From Pomacea canaliculata (taxonomy: Eukaryota > Mollusca > Gastropoda > Architaenioglossa > Ampullariidae): 64,000 nt of DNA. Where the stretch lies: assembly GCF_003073045.1 (NCBI RefSeq), contig NC_037599.1:5530247-5594246 (forward strand). The letters are read 5' to 3'. The translations under genes were made by a program, and so were the position numbers. Numbering within the stretch: position 1 is the first letter of the stretch; each line of letters opens with the position of its first letter. The notes below the pieces were generated by a model, which worked only from the letters and a program-made list of their open reading frames with translations, did not search any database and was not told where the DNA came from. Shown here in pieces: positions 24,656 to 36,568 of the stretch.

Positions 24656-26981
24656 CAGAGGACAGCTCTGTGTACAGCTGTACACTATTTTGTGGATGAA
24701 ATTCTCATGTGATTAGTTTATAATATCTTGTAATATCTTTGATTTATTTTGATTTGATTTGAAAGTAATTAGTGTGCTACAACCTCACACCATTGTATTC
24801 AGTCTTAGCTCACCTGTATGACTACTGTACAGATAACTCAGTTTTTGCCATATATTTTGCTTTTGCCTGCAACCAATTGTTTTATTCAACAATATTTGTT
24901 GACCGATGAGGTATGGTTATGGGAGTAGATTTCACCTCAGTGGTTCATGACGAAATTCAAACATAATGGCACTCAGACTCATTCAAGCCCTTTCAACCAT
25001 GTCCGAGAATCTTTACACAAAAGGACCATGCCAGGTTCACCAGGGTCACCAGAAGTGTACATTGCATCCCGGCCAGTGCCATACAAGGCTGCGAAGACAG
25101 CAAACAAAGTAATGTTCCTGTCGTGTTGCAGTCGCAGTTATGTCTGCCGACCAGCGCTGAGTGATTCACACAATATGAATGTTCATCTGGCCTGATTGAC
25201 AGCCATTGCTTTGTGGGTTGCTCAGTCATAACTGTTTAAAATTTTCACCGCGGCTGTTCGATCCGCTTGATTGCGTCATCTTATTGCTAGGTACCTAACA
25301 CCCCAACAAAGGAAAAAAACGACCGAGCGCACCTTTCATCCTATTAATTTGAGACTCTGTTCTCTTAATTGCGCCATTATCTGTCACAAAAATTTTTTTC
25401 GATACTTCAAAGCAGTTACAGGAAGTTGAGACAAGTACACAAAACTGGTTAAGAACACAAGGTTATTAGCTCCAGCTTACTTAAGAAAGCACTAGGAAGA
25501 GAAGTGACTGAAATGGATGTTCATCAAGTTCGTTGAAGATTTCTCTCCCTTCATGTACCCTCACATCTCTACTGGACTCTGGACTTGTCCTGGATCGGGA
25601 CTCATCGCTTCCAGGGAAGACCATCTAGGATTGAAGTCCATCGTGCTGATGGACCCAACATCTACAAAATCTTAACATTCATAGTGATCGTTTCTATTTA
25701 CCAAAATACTCTTTCCTCATTCCCGTTCACAATGCTCAGTTTTAACTGATTAATTCGAGTGTTTTTTGCCAATATTAATTTTGTGGGACCAGCAGTATAA
25801 AGTGAACTTCTATTTTCTGCCACAAACTACTAAAGAAAACCCTCTCGTAGTGAGTGCAATAATTTTAATCGCAAGAAAGAGTTGATGTAAAGACGACAGC
25901 CATCAGAAATTGTGGAGGCTACAGCATCAGTAGATACCCTGGCCTGTGAGCTCCATCAGCTCCATTCAGTCGTTAATTAATTCAGCCTGCGTGCAGAGCC
26001 AACAGGACAACAATGCCCATTGTAGTTACAGCCAGGCCTGCCTAAATAAAATTGCAATGCGATGTGAAACTTTATTTTGTATCTTCAATATTATTGTAAG
26101 GCTGCACATTTCTCTGTAAGAGGTTTGTAATTATTTACAGCTTTGCAAGTTTATTAACTGCGCATTGGAACGAGTGATATTGTATTGTACAATTAATTAA
26201 TGTTGTTCCAATATCGGAACTGCAGCAGACCTCTGTTGCTATAGTTGTCTTTAAAAATATTTATCTAATAATTATTCAAACGATCTAGTCAAGGGTGCTT
26301 ACAAGTTTGATTCGCTAACCAAAAGCGGAATGAATTCTTAGTGCTTCTTTATTGTATTAAAATAAATACACGGGAATGATGTTAGTTTTATGGTCTGAAT
26401 GCGTATAAACAAGGTAAAGAGCTTTTTGATGCCAGGGATGGAGAGCTTTGCAGAAAATTGAGAAGATTAAAACGTTTTGCTTTTAAACTGCTCAATAAAA
26501 ATGTCCTGTGGAAGAAATGTGTAAACAAACAAAGAAAAAAAGAACACACACTCACAAAGAAAAAAGTGCTAAATATGTTTAGGTTTAAAAAAAGAGACAG
26601 AGTTATACCAAATAGGTAACATCTGTACAAAATATATTTCACCGATTTGCTTTGGGTATTGTTGGAGTATCACAATGTTAGTAACACTGGCTAATTAGCG
26701 CGCCTATTAGTAATCAGTGTCTATATATAGTAATCTAAATATTCAGGGTACATAAATTATTCAAGCATCCTGAAATTTCATTCAGTACTTAGTTGTTGAC
26801 ATGTGTTATACCCAAGTTATAACATATCCCAAGTTTACAGAATTAGATGTTCAGTGCTAGAGGAAGATATTGATGGACACGTTTACTAAAACATACATAT
26901 TTGATTATTTGTTTATACAACATAGCTTTTGAAAAAAAGTAACTGTATTTTTTCAGCAACGTTATCTACAAATTCAATATA

Positions 26982-27851
26982 CAGGTAGTCCTCGGGTTAC
27001 GACGGTCTCGAGTTACGTCGTTTCGTGGTTACGACGCTTTATACCAGTGGTTCTCAAAGTGTGGTCCGCGGGCATAAGTCAGGTGGTCCGCGGCTGACAG
27101 TCGTCATATGTCAGCAAAGTGATGTTTAAAGTGATGCATTCCTCGCAGTAACATTTTAATTACAAATAGCGAGGCACATAGTTTTATGTCAACTTATTAC
27201 TATACTACTGTCACAGAAATACATTTAGTTTTGAATTAAAATGAAACAAATGCGGCAATTTAAATTTGAAATGCATAGTACAGAGTGATTTTTAGGCCTT
27301 GGTGGTCCGCCATAGCTTTTACTTAAGTAAAGTGGTCCGCGGTCCGAAAAACGTTGAGAACCACTGCTTTATACGACGCTCATTCCGACTTACGAGGTTT
27401 AGCGTCGTAAGTCGAACTGTACGTGCGCCTCATTCCACGTGCGGCGGAAGTCATAGAGTCCAATAAAATACTGTGAAAGTGGATATCATAAGGCAGTCTG
27501 AGAAGGGGAAACAGCAACAGAAATTGGCAGGTCATTAGGTCTTAGTCGTTAGACTGTCGCTACGATTATCAAGGATAAAGATCGCATCCTTGAACATGTG
27601 ACAGGATCTGCTCCTACGAAAGCCACAGAGATAACAAAACGTACTGTACTACAATATTTTACTGTACTGATGTTTATTGATAATTATGTAGGTTGCTGTG
27701 TTAGGATAGGTGTTTGGATAGGCTTAGTGTTTGCAGTACTATACTGTTATTATGGTACAGTACTGTATGAACGTAGGATCCGACTTACGTCGAAATTCGG
27801 TTTACGACGCCACGTAAGAACGGATCAAAGTCGTAAGTCGAGGACTACCTG
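26982..27851. mobile_element. Tigger/pogo-like DNA transposon remnant
   Basis: Termini CAGGTAGTCCTCG and CGAGGACTACCTG form a perfect 13-bp inverted repeat inside a TA duplication. The plus strand between 27460 and 27640 still encodes the N-terminal DNA-binding part of a Tigger-type transposase in broken frames. Readable pieces are IIRQSEKGK, then ATIIKDKDRILEHVTGSAP and KATEITKR. The catalytic part is deleted. A hAT-like element is nested inside. The matching position upstream of gene 6 (about 35375-35385) is empty. Confidence 0.88.
27045..27366. mobile_element. hAT-like non-autonomous element nested in the pogo-like element
   Basis: The inverted ends CAGTGGTTCTCAA and TTGAGAACCACTG are flanked by an exact 8-bp duplication, CTTTATAC (27037-27044 and 27367-27374). 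The subterminal GTGGTCCGCGG repeats are typical of hAT derivatives. No coding sequence. It is younger than the surrounding pogo-like element. Confidence 0.88.
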
Positions 27852-29341
27852 TATAAGTTATTCATAAATTTTAATCATGAAAGTAAGCAGCCGCTAAGTG
27901 TTGAACAAGGTAAAGGCTTGCAGTAACAAGTTAAAAGTGGACAAAGCTGTTGATCGCAGTGCGCGCGGTAACAAAGGTGTTTATTGTAATAAATTTAATG
28001 TAAACAGAACAGGCTATTGGGAACTATTGTCAGGAGTCTGTCATGCTAGCTAACCGTAGCAAACTTCTGTAAAAGGATGTCAGGGTTAGTTAAAGTACAC
28101 ATGTTGATATTTGCACTAAGGAAGCCGCACAATATGGCGAATCTACAAAGCACAAAGGCGCTCTCTTCATCGCCCGTCAATAAGCAGTCCGTCTCCATCT
28201 TTGACAACGATGATTTTACCACAAAGCCCCGTTCCTACAATTTAACATGAATACACTATTTTACTATTCCCACCAGTCCTGGAAACAAAAGATTCTTCGA
28301 GCGATGTGAAGTTAATTTTGTTAAATTCATCCTTAGGCAGAGGTAACAATGGGTGTTTCATAGCGGTAATAGTTCAAAACTGTGACGAAGAATAACAAAA
28401 CAACACGATAATAGAAGATGTCCACTACCCTGTTACCCTCTTTTACCCTACTCTTCGCTCAATAAGGGTGTGCTCACAAGACCAACAGGGTACGGGTAGA
28501 GACAGATCGCTTGGTGTGCTACTTATTGCACAAGTAACGAAGGCTGAGAGATGAAAGAAAGAAAAAACGGAATAGGAGGAAGGACAAATTATCAAAAAAA
28601 TAAGACTAGGCAGACTGGACGTGTTTAATTTATTAATTATAAGTATAATATCAATAAATAAGAGTAAGCGGAATAAAACGTTTTAAAACAGTCGGCAAGT
28701 TATATCTATTATCAAAACAAAAATACTTAGAAGAAGTTGTGCTTCAGATAAGATTGGAAATACTATGAAAGAAATAAAACGCATTTTACATAAGTTATCA
28801 GGTTAATAATGATAATAATTTTGTCGTAAAAAGGACTTCCTAGTGTGGGTACGAGCTCAGTGCACTCCACACTGCAGACTCCAGAAGGAACAGGTTGCCA
28901 CCTAAACAACAACAAACAAAAGCCTCAGCAAACAAATGACAAGTCAAAAACATGAGAAAGAGGAATGAGCAAACCATAGGGATCAAATCTGCTATCAGTG
29001 TGGGGACAATAAATAAATAAGACATTTTAGAACTTCCCTGTTTTTTAGGTTTTCATGTTGGAATAGTTCACAGACGTCTACCCCTCCTTCTAAAGAACTT
29101 GAACATTCCTGGTTTGGAAATAATGAATATATTAGCCATTCAAAGAGTTAATCCAACTGGAAAGGGACTCCCAGAACCGTCCGAAGGTGGGGTGTAGTTG
29201 CGGCCCTATGCTCCACTGGGGGCGAGTAGAAACAAGAAGAAATAAAGAGTAAGGGTAATGCCAAATTGGTAATGGTTAATTGTAGTCGAGACGGCTGTGA
29301 CTAAATTTGCGCATCTTTTTTTCAAAATCCATTTTTAGATC

Positions 29342-31899
29342 ATGAGTCAACTGACCATTGTTATGGCCGCTGCAATGCTTCCCTGTAGCTGGATGACACC
29401 ACAAGCAGGACCTGTCTTCACGTACAAGAAAGCCAGCGGACAGACCTTTGCTGACCCGGAAATGACGGTTTCGGCAAGGTCACGGATCCACTGCGCCATC
29501 GCGTGTAGGAAATACCCACACTGCACTGCATTCGCGTTCGACGACCAACGTTCCTCGTGTTTGCTTCGATCTGCAATGTCGGCGACCTCCGACCCTGCCA
29601 ACCGATTATCCTTGTACACAGACGGTGAGTAATGTCCCTTTTGTGGAGTAACTGTTATAATTGTATATTCCTAGATGGTTTTATTCTCATTTCGTGTTTA
29701 TTTCTTGTTTATTTGACACACGCGTACACGCGTGCGCGCGTGCACACACACGCTAAAAGTATTCCACACACACTTCAGACTTTTTTAATATCTGGTCCGC
29801 CATCTCCTTCTCTTTCTTGAAGGTGCATCCATCTGTTAGTAAATTCTGTTCTTGTCATTTCCTATTTCGTTTGCTTCGAAATCATCCTCAAAACATTGCG
29901 AACTAGTCAGTAAACAATATTTCTGGACACAGCGAGTGCTTACAAGAAGGTTTGTGGTCACTCATGTCCCATCTGCTTCTTATCTACTCAGAGTCGCACT
30001 GTCCATACACCGCACTCAATATCAGTCACGGGTCAGTGACGTTACAGAGGTCACTGTGGTCAGTGGAAGGGAACGTCACCTGTGACAACGACTACTTTCT
30101 TCTCCAAAATGTGACTCCAGCGGTCACGTGCCTGGCTAATGGCCGCTGGTCATCAGTCAACGCTCAGTGTGCCAAGAGAGTGTGGCGATACCCTGAGGTA
30201 GGACGGTCCGTGTGCCTAGAGGGGTCACTGTCAGGTCAGAACGAGACAAGTGAAAGAAATATTGACTTTATATTACAGTGAGAAACAAACAATCACAAGA
30301 TAAAAAAAAAATCGTTATTCAACCTGCAGAAAGCTTATTCATGTAACGGTAGGATGACTTATTTGAATGACTTGCTTTGTATTGACAACCTCTTTGTTAC
30401 TCAACGGCAGCATGTCCACACATTGCAAATGGAGAGACAGAGATTTATAAAGCTGCTTCCTTTGTAATCGTTCTCATGCATCCATCACATGCATTTACTT
30501 TTCTAAAGCTCTCGAGGGCAACTGTAGCTGAAGCGTTTTGTAAACAATATTTAAAGCAGCTTAACGGATGGGATGTGAGCAGCAATGAGCTTGATGTCAT
30601 CTGACGACACTCCAGATTTATTTCAACACACAATATTAGTGATGATATTCGCATCCCCTGTGTAACTAACTGTCGTCCCAACTGGAATTGATTTTTAAGA
30701 GTATGCACGCTGAGAATAATGACTACAGACAGGCAGGACACAGTACAAGTCATATCCCGATACTCGTAAATATTTTATGAATGTATGATAACCGATGTAC
30801 CTCTCTGCTCTCCCTGTTTTCACACAGACGAAGAATTTTGACGGCGTGCATTTTCCTATACCTGGGACAGTCGTCACGGGCTGGTCACTGTGTGTCGAGG
30901 GTGTTCCTACAGACAACACATTGTAACTTTTTTCTTTTAATCCATCATATTTCTTAAAATGTTTTTTTCTTTGAACGTGGTATTTATACGCGCTAAGCAG
31001 GAATAATTTTCTTGTCTGATTGTACTTATTAGCTTTCATACTAACTCTTCCAACATAGATACCTAGTAAACAAAAACCTGCCTCTGAAATTCGTAAAGGA
31101 ATGAATAAATGAATTTGTGATTAGTAGAAACTTATATAGAACGTAAAATAGTAGAAAAAACTCATTTCAAATAAATTGTTTTCTTGGTTTCAACAGCATA
31201 GCAATGAATGTGAACAGCGGACCAAACGTTTACCTCCACGTTAAATGGCTGTTAAATGGGGGTTATCTAGTCATCAATGACTGGAAAAATGCAGCGTGGG
31301 GATCAGAGATAGCTGTGAGGACTCCTCAATTCCCATTGACAGTGGGAAATCCCTTCTTCTACAGAATGACCGTGACCAGTTCCACTTCTGTCGCCGTGAG
31401 TGCAGCTCAGTGCTTGCAGCTGACTTATTGTACAGTAGGAGCTAAGAATTATTAACTGATTGCACTTGCTTCAGAAATATAACACCTCACAGGTGAGAAG
31501 TGCTTTTGGAAAGTCTCAGAAAGGAAATTCTGCAAGCAATTGACATTAGAAACAGTCCACGGAGGTAGTCAGTCCTTGTGTACAACTTACTAGGTTTGGT
31601 TGGTTGGTTAGAGTGGGTTGGGTTAGTTTTTTGGTGGTTGGGTGGGTGGGTGGGTTGTTTGGATGGTTGGTTTATTAGGATGGCTGGTCGTCAGCGGTCT
31701 AGACTCTCAACTGCTTTTTTCGTGAGTTACCTCGAATGGATGCTGTCAGTGTGATGTGTATTTTCCTCTGCTGCAGATCTACATGAACAACACGTTCTTC
31801 TACACATTTACTCCACGATTCCTTCCTTCTACTTTTTCTGACATAATCATTGGCGGTTACTTGAACCTGACACAAGTGGAGGCGTGGTGCAAAAATTGA
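29342..31899 (+). CDS. Secreted PAN-sushi-galectin lectin, gene 5 (second subfamily, intact)
   Basis: Exons are 29342-29624, 29992-30197, 30828-30922, 31197-31395 and 31777-31899, encoding 301 residues with the same exon phases as genes 1-4. The leader (MSQLTIVMAAAMLPCSW) is followed by a PAN core with the same cysteine spacing (CAIACRKYPHC). The sushi domain (residues 95-163) is nearly the same as in genes 1-4. The galectin part is strongly diverged: exon 3 is 6 bases shorter, the ligand strand reads V-Y-L-H-V-K-W, and the tryptophan motif is AWGSE, keeping W and E. The two cysteines bracketing the domain (SLCVEG and AWCKN) are kept. The exon 3 donor is TT|GTAACT and exon 2 follows a ctcag acceptor. 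The core promoter is not clear. Confidence 0.87.
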
Positions 31900-34800
31900 C
31901 CCCAAGCAACTGAGTTTTGTGAGGACTATCTGGTGTGGTGGCAAAGTTTTGTTCTTCTGCTGGGTAGTGATAACTGCTAACAAAAAAAAAACAAGAACCA
32001 AAAAAAAAACAACAAAACAACAAAACAAAACAAAACAACTTCTGCTTAATGGCAGGTACCAAACAACAACAGGGTCATGTTTAGCGGCACTTCTGTTACA
32101 TTCCGGTTATTTATTTGTGAAATGCTACAGGACTATTTTTGTTTTATTTTTCTACAAAGTTACCGTTAGAATTTTCTTTAAAAATGTTATTCTTCTTGCA
32201 AGCTCGTACGCACACAGATATTCTCTTAATTAATCTCCTCTCTGTCACACATGCACAAAATAAAAAACAAAAACTCGTTGCTGCAGAATTGATAAGCTTT
32301 ACAACATTATTTTATTCTGAATGTTTGAAAATATACACTTTAGCAATTCATTTGCAGCTGTCGCCCACCTTTGAAAGATTGATTTGTAGAGTACGGTGTA
32401 GACCAGACCTGGGCAAGGGGCGGTCCGCGGGCCGGATCCGGCCCGCCTCCTGTTTCTGACCGGCCCGTCTGCTGGCCCACCCGCCAGTATATATACTATA
32501 CATACAGTATTGGGTAAAACTGAGTTAACTATATTAGTCCGGCCCTCTAAAACCATCCCAATTTCTCATGCGACCCCTTGGGAAAATTAATTGCCCACCC
32601 CTGGTGTAGACAATGTCTTCATTAACTCCTTCCCGATGTAACTACTTTATTTCCTGACAGAAAACTGAGAAGAAGAAAACGTTTTGCTTTTAAACTGCTC
32701 AATAAAATTACAAATGTAAGATTTCTCCCTTTGTACTACCATGTGTATATAAATGTGTGTGTCCGCGTGTGTGTGTGAGAGAGAGAGAGACAAACAGCGG
32801 GGAAAATGAGTGAACCAAAGAAAAAGCGGGAAGCTCTATAGCCTTGCTCATCCTTCGCTCACTCAGCAGGTTTGCACGTTCGCACGCCTTTGCAATGATT
32901 TCTATCCATCACTCAAAGTGCAATAACTCGACAAGAGAAAGAAACACAATGACACTTAAGAGGTGCTTGAAATATCAATTAATAGCGGTATCGGTCCACA
33001 TCTACCTTTTGATGCCTACTTTACTCTTTTCCATCCGTTTTTATGCCTCTATGGAATTTGCCACAGGAGTATTCCATAAAATTTTAGTTCAGATTTCATT
33101 TCTTTGTGCTTGTGTTCCTGAGTACTTGACGAACAGTGGGTACAATACTTGAACGGGACTGTGTCGTGGGGAGAGCTTGGATGCAATAGGACCTCTCGAC
33201 TCATTCCTTGCGATATCACAAAGCCACCACCGCTCATCCTTTGTTGACGATGAGGAGGACACTGCTGATGATGTAGACACCACAGATAATACCTAACTGA
33301 ATCATTTCCCCTGTCGACTGCCAACAACGACAAGTAACACGAGGCGTTAATAAGTAATAGCCTCCCTTCAACAGACAGCCGATAATTATGGACAGGCTCA
33401 GAGATGGAAAGTAAGGAAAAATACGAATATTAAAACTGATTTTTCTTCCATGGATCGCATAGACTTCAATGAGTTATATTTTATTATGCGTCGGTCCTTT
33501 ATTGCAAGTCTCAACACATTTTATTATTCTTTACAGGCAATTCAACACATTATACTATACAGATTAATACAATGTGTAAGAAACCAATGCACGAATATGT
33601 CTGAAGGAACTGTATGAAATATGTAGAGAGTCAATGTAGATGTAACTAAGTGCTCTGTACCTCAGCAATAACAACATCACTCTTAATTCTTATTGTTATA
33701 ACACTGTGAGTCTGGCAGGGTTATTCTCCCATTTCTCTTTTTATAACTAAAATTAACTTGTGGTTTTTATCTCTATCATTAACGTGTTGAAATGGTTGCC
33801 TTGGGTGTAGAAAGCAACCTTTGTCCGCTGAAGGTGAGATTGCAAACATCGCTCATTATTTCTCCAAGCTATATGGACAATATGGCGACTTCCTAGCAGC
33901 TCTGTTCTCGCTTTTACGAGTCAACCATGCGTGTCAGCCACAATCCTTTGCCGTGTAAGTGCTATCGGTTTGATCAGTGCATCTTATCAATGAATAAAAG
34001 CTTTAGGACCGGCTGCAGAAGTCGAAAGTTGGGCGCACTGTTCATCCAATTTATGTCTCCATTCTGTTATTTCTGCCAGAACCTGCAAGGCGAGATTCTT
34101 CCAGCCTCTTATTGAAGACGAAATAAATTTACTAAGCAGCGAAGCAGTATAGTTTGAAATAATTAAGAGCATATTTTTTCTGTAAATCGAGGACTCAGTT
34201 TTATTACCTGCACATCGATCACAGATTTCCTCCCAGCCTCCGTCCACGTGAAGACAGCGCATGCGCCAAACGCTACTGAGTACCCGAGACATTTTTTGCC
34301 GGGTGGAGTTAATGGCTACAGCTGTTCTCAAAAAGGCAAGTAATGTCTTTTATCATAGAGGCAAAAGCTGTTAACAAAAATTAAACTTTAAGATAAGGCT
34401 AATGAAGTCTGATTCTGTTACTTTCCTATACTTTATTTGCAACTATCACTTTTGGCAGGGAAAAACTCCATTGTATAAGGATTTGATATTTGTGTTCTGT
34501 CTGAACGGTTAATTAGATTGTTGTATAGCAGTAGATTGTCAATGTTTTTGTATATAAATATGTGTGTGTGTCTTCCATGCTTTAGCTTCATAACAGATCT
34601 TCCATCATCGTAGAAAACCTGCAATTTTTTACAGTTTGTTTTTGAATTCACGGTTTAAGACACAAAGGCTGCTTGTCCGTGTTAGACAATGTAGACTGGG
34701 ATTACTGTATTTTTTTCTTTCACTAAAATATTTTACAGAATCACTACAATAAGGAAGCGTAAGTTTGATTTGCATAAAAGCAACTTTCGGAAGTTGAAAA

Positions 34801-36568
34801 ACCTTTTCTATGTAAGAATTACATGCTAATGCCATGTTACAGCTGTAGCCTTAAATCAGTACTAAAATGTCCTGGGGAACGAATGGGTAAACAAACACAG
34901 AAAAAAGAACACACTCAAACACACCGAAGAAAGTGCTAAATATGTTTATATGTTTATAGGTTGAATAATTATTAGGACTTCTCACAGAGTTATTTATACC
35001 ACACTGGTAACACCTGTAAAAAATGTACTTCACCGATTTGCTCTGGGTATTGTTGGAGAATCACACACAGTACGTTGGTACCACTGGCTAATTAAGAGGC
35101 CTATTAGTAATCAGCATATATTATTTATATTAATATAGTGATTGAGGTAACATAAATTATTCAAAGTCTCCTGAATATTTATTCAGTACTTAGTTGTTGA
35201 CATGTGTAATACCCAAGTTATATCCCAAGTTTACAGAGTTACATGTTCAGTACTAGAGGTGGATATTGATGAATACTTTTACCATAACATACATATTTGA
35301 TTATTTGTCTAGACATATCAATATAGCTTATCAAAAATAACTATTTTGTTTAAGCAAGGTTATCTACATATTCAATATATAAGCTATGCATCAATTTTAA
35401 TCATGAAAGTAGGAAGCTGCTAAGTGTTGACTAAGGTAGAGGCTTGCAGTTAAAATTAAAGTGGACAAAGCTGTTGAGCGCAGTGCGCGCGGTAACAAAG
35501 ATGTTTATTGTGTTGTCCATTTTCATGCTTTTAAATTTAATGTAAACAGCACAGGCTATTGGGAACTATTGCCAGGAGTCTGTCATGCTAGCTAACCGTA
35601 GCAAACTTCTGTAAAAGGATGTCAGTGTTAGTTAAAGTACACATGTTGATATTTGCACTAAGGAAGCCGCACAATATGGCGAATGTATACAAAGGCGCTC
35701 CCTTCATCGCCCGTCAATAAGCTGTCCGTCTCCATATTTGACAACGATGATTTTATCACAAAGCCCCATTCCTACCATTTAACATGAATACACTATTTTA
35801 CTTCCCACCAGTCCTGGAAACAAAAGATTCTTCGAGCCATGTGAAGTTAATTTTATTAAATTAATCCTTAGGCAGAGGAAACAATGGGTGTTTCATAGCG
35901 GTAATAGTTTAAAACTGTGACGAAGAATAACAAAACAACACGATAATAGATGTCCACTACCCTGTTATCCTCTTTTACCCTACTCTTCACTCAATAAAGG
36001 TATGCTCACAAGAGCCACAGGGTTACGGGTAGAGACAGATCGCTGGGTGTGCTACTTATTGCACAAGTAAAGAAGGCTGAGAGCTGAAAGAAAGAAAAAA
36101 ACTGAATAGGAGGAAGGACAAAGTATCAGAATGAACCGGTGGCCACCTAAACAACAAACAAAACTCAGCAAACAAATGACAAGTCAAAAACATGAACTTA
36201 CTTCATGGATGAGTTTTCCTGATAGTATTACAGAAATAGGACTGTGCAAACCATATGGTTCAAATCTGCTATCAGTCTATGGGGACAATAAATAAATAAG
36301 ACATTTTAGAACTGCCCTGTGTTTTAGGTTTTCATGTTGGAAATAATGAATATATATGAAATTCAAAGAGTTAATCCAACTGGAAAGGGATGCCCAGAAC
36401 CGTCCGATGGTGGGGTGTAGTTGCGGCCCTATGCTCCACTGGGGGCGACTAGGAACAAGAAGAAATAAAAAGTTAGGGTAATGCCAAATTGGTAATGGTT
36501 AATTGTAGTCGAGACGGCTGTGACTAAATTCTCGCATGTGTATTTTTTTCAAAATCCATTTTCAGATC
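31900..36568. other. Spacer between lectin genes 5 and 6
   Basis: It contains one short hAT-like element. About 2.15 kb (roughly 32710-34860) has no counterpart upstream of gene 5. Within it the minus strand at 33336-33277 encodes a hydrophobic stretch, MIQLGIICGVYIISSVLL, behind a GTCGACAG acceptor-like site. From 34860 onward it matches 26500-29340. No intact gene. Confidence 0.5.
32404..32603. mobile_element. Short hAT-like element downstream of lectin gene 5
   Basis: The ends CAGACCTGGGCAA and TTGCCCACCCCTG are flanked by the 8-bp duplication GTGTAGAC. The interior is GC-rich with GGCCGGATCCGGCCC. The paralogous position after gene 6 (39521-39528) carries a single GTGTAGAC and no insert, which proves insertion after the unit duplicated. 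Confidence 0.85.

Larger units (their letters stand above)
24686..29341. other. Spacer between the two lectin subfamilies (genes 4 and 5)
   Basis: The first part (to about 26.1 kb) keeps fragments of the first-subfamily spacer, including a transmembrane-segment copy. From about 26440 it matches the region upstream of gene 6 and marks the start of the second repeat family. It contains the nested pogo-like and hAT-like elements. A stretch of about 300 bases near 28570-28880 has no counterpart upstream of gene 6. No gene recognised. Confidence 0.55.

Noticed and set aside
24950-25230. Overlapping open frames on both strands
   Set aside because: No recognisable protein and no counterpart in the other spacers; probably chance or an old repeat.
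29347-29619. 90-codon minus-strand frame opposite exon 1 of gene 5 (also opposite gene 6)
   Set aside because: Shadow of the conserved PAN exon on the other strand; conservation is explained by the plus-strand gene.
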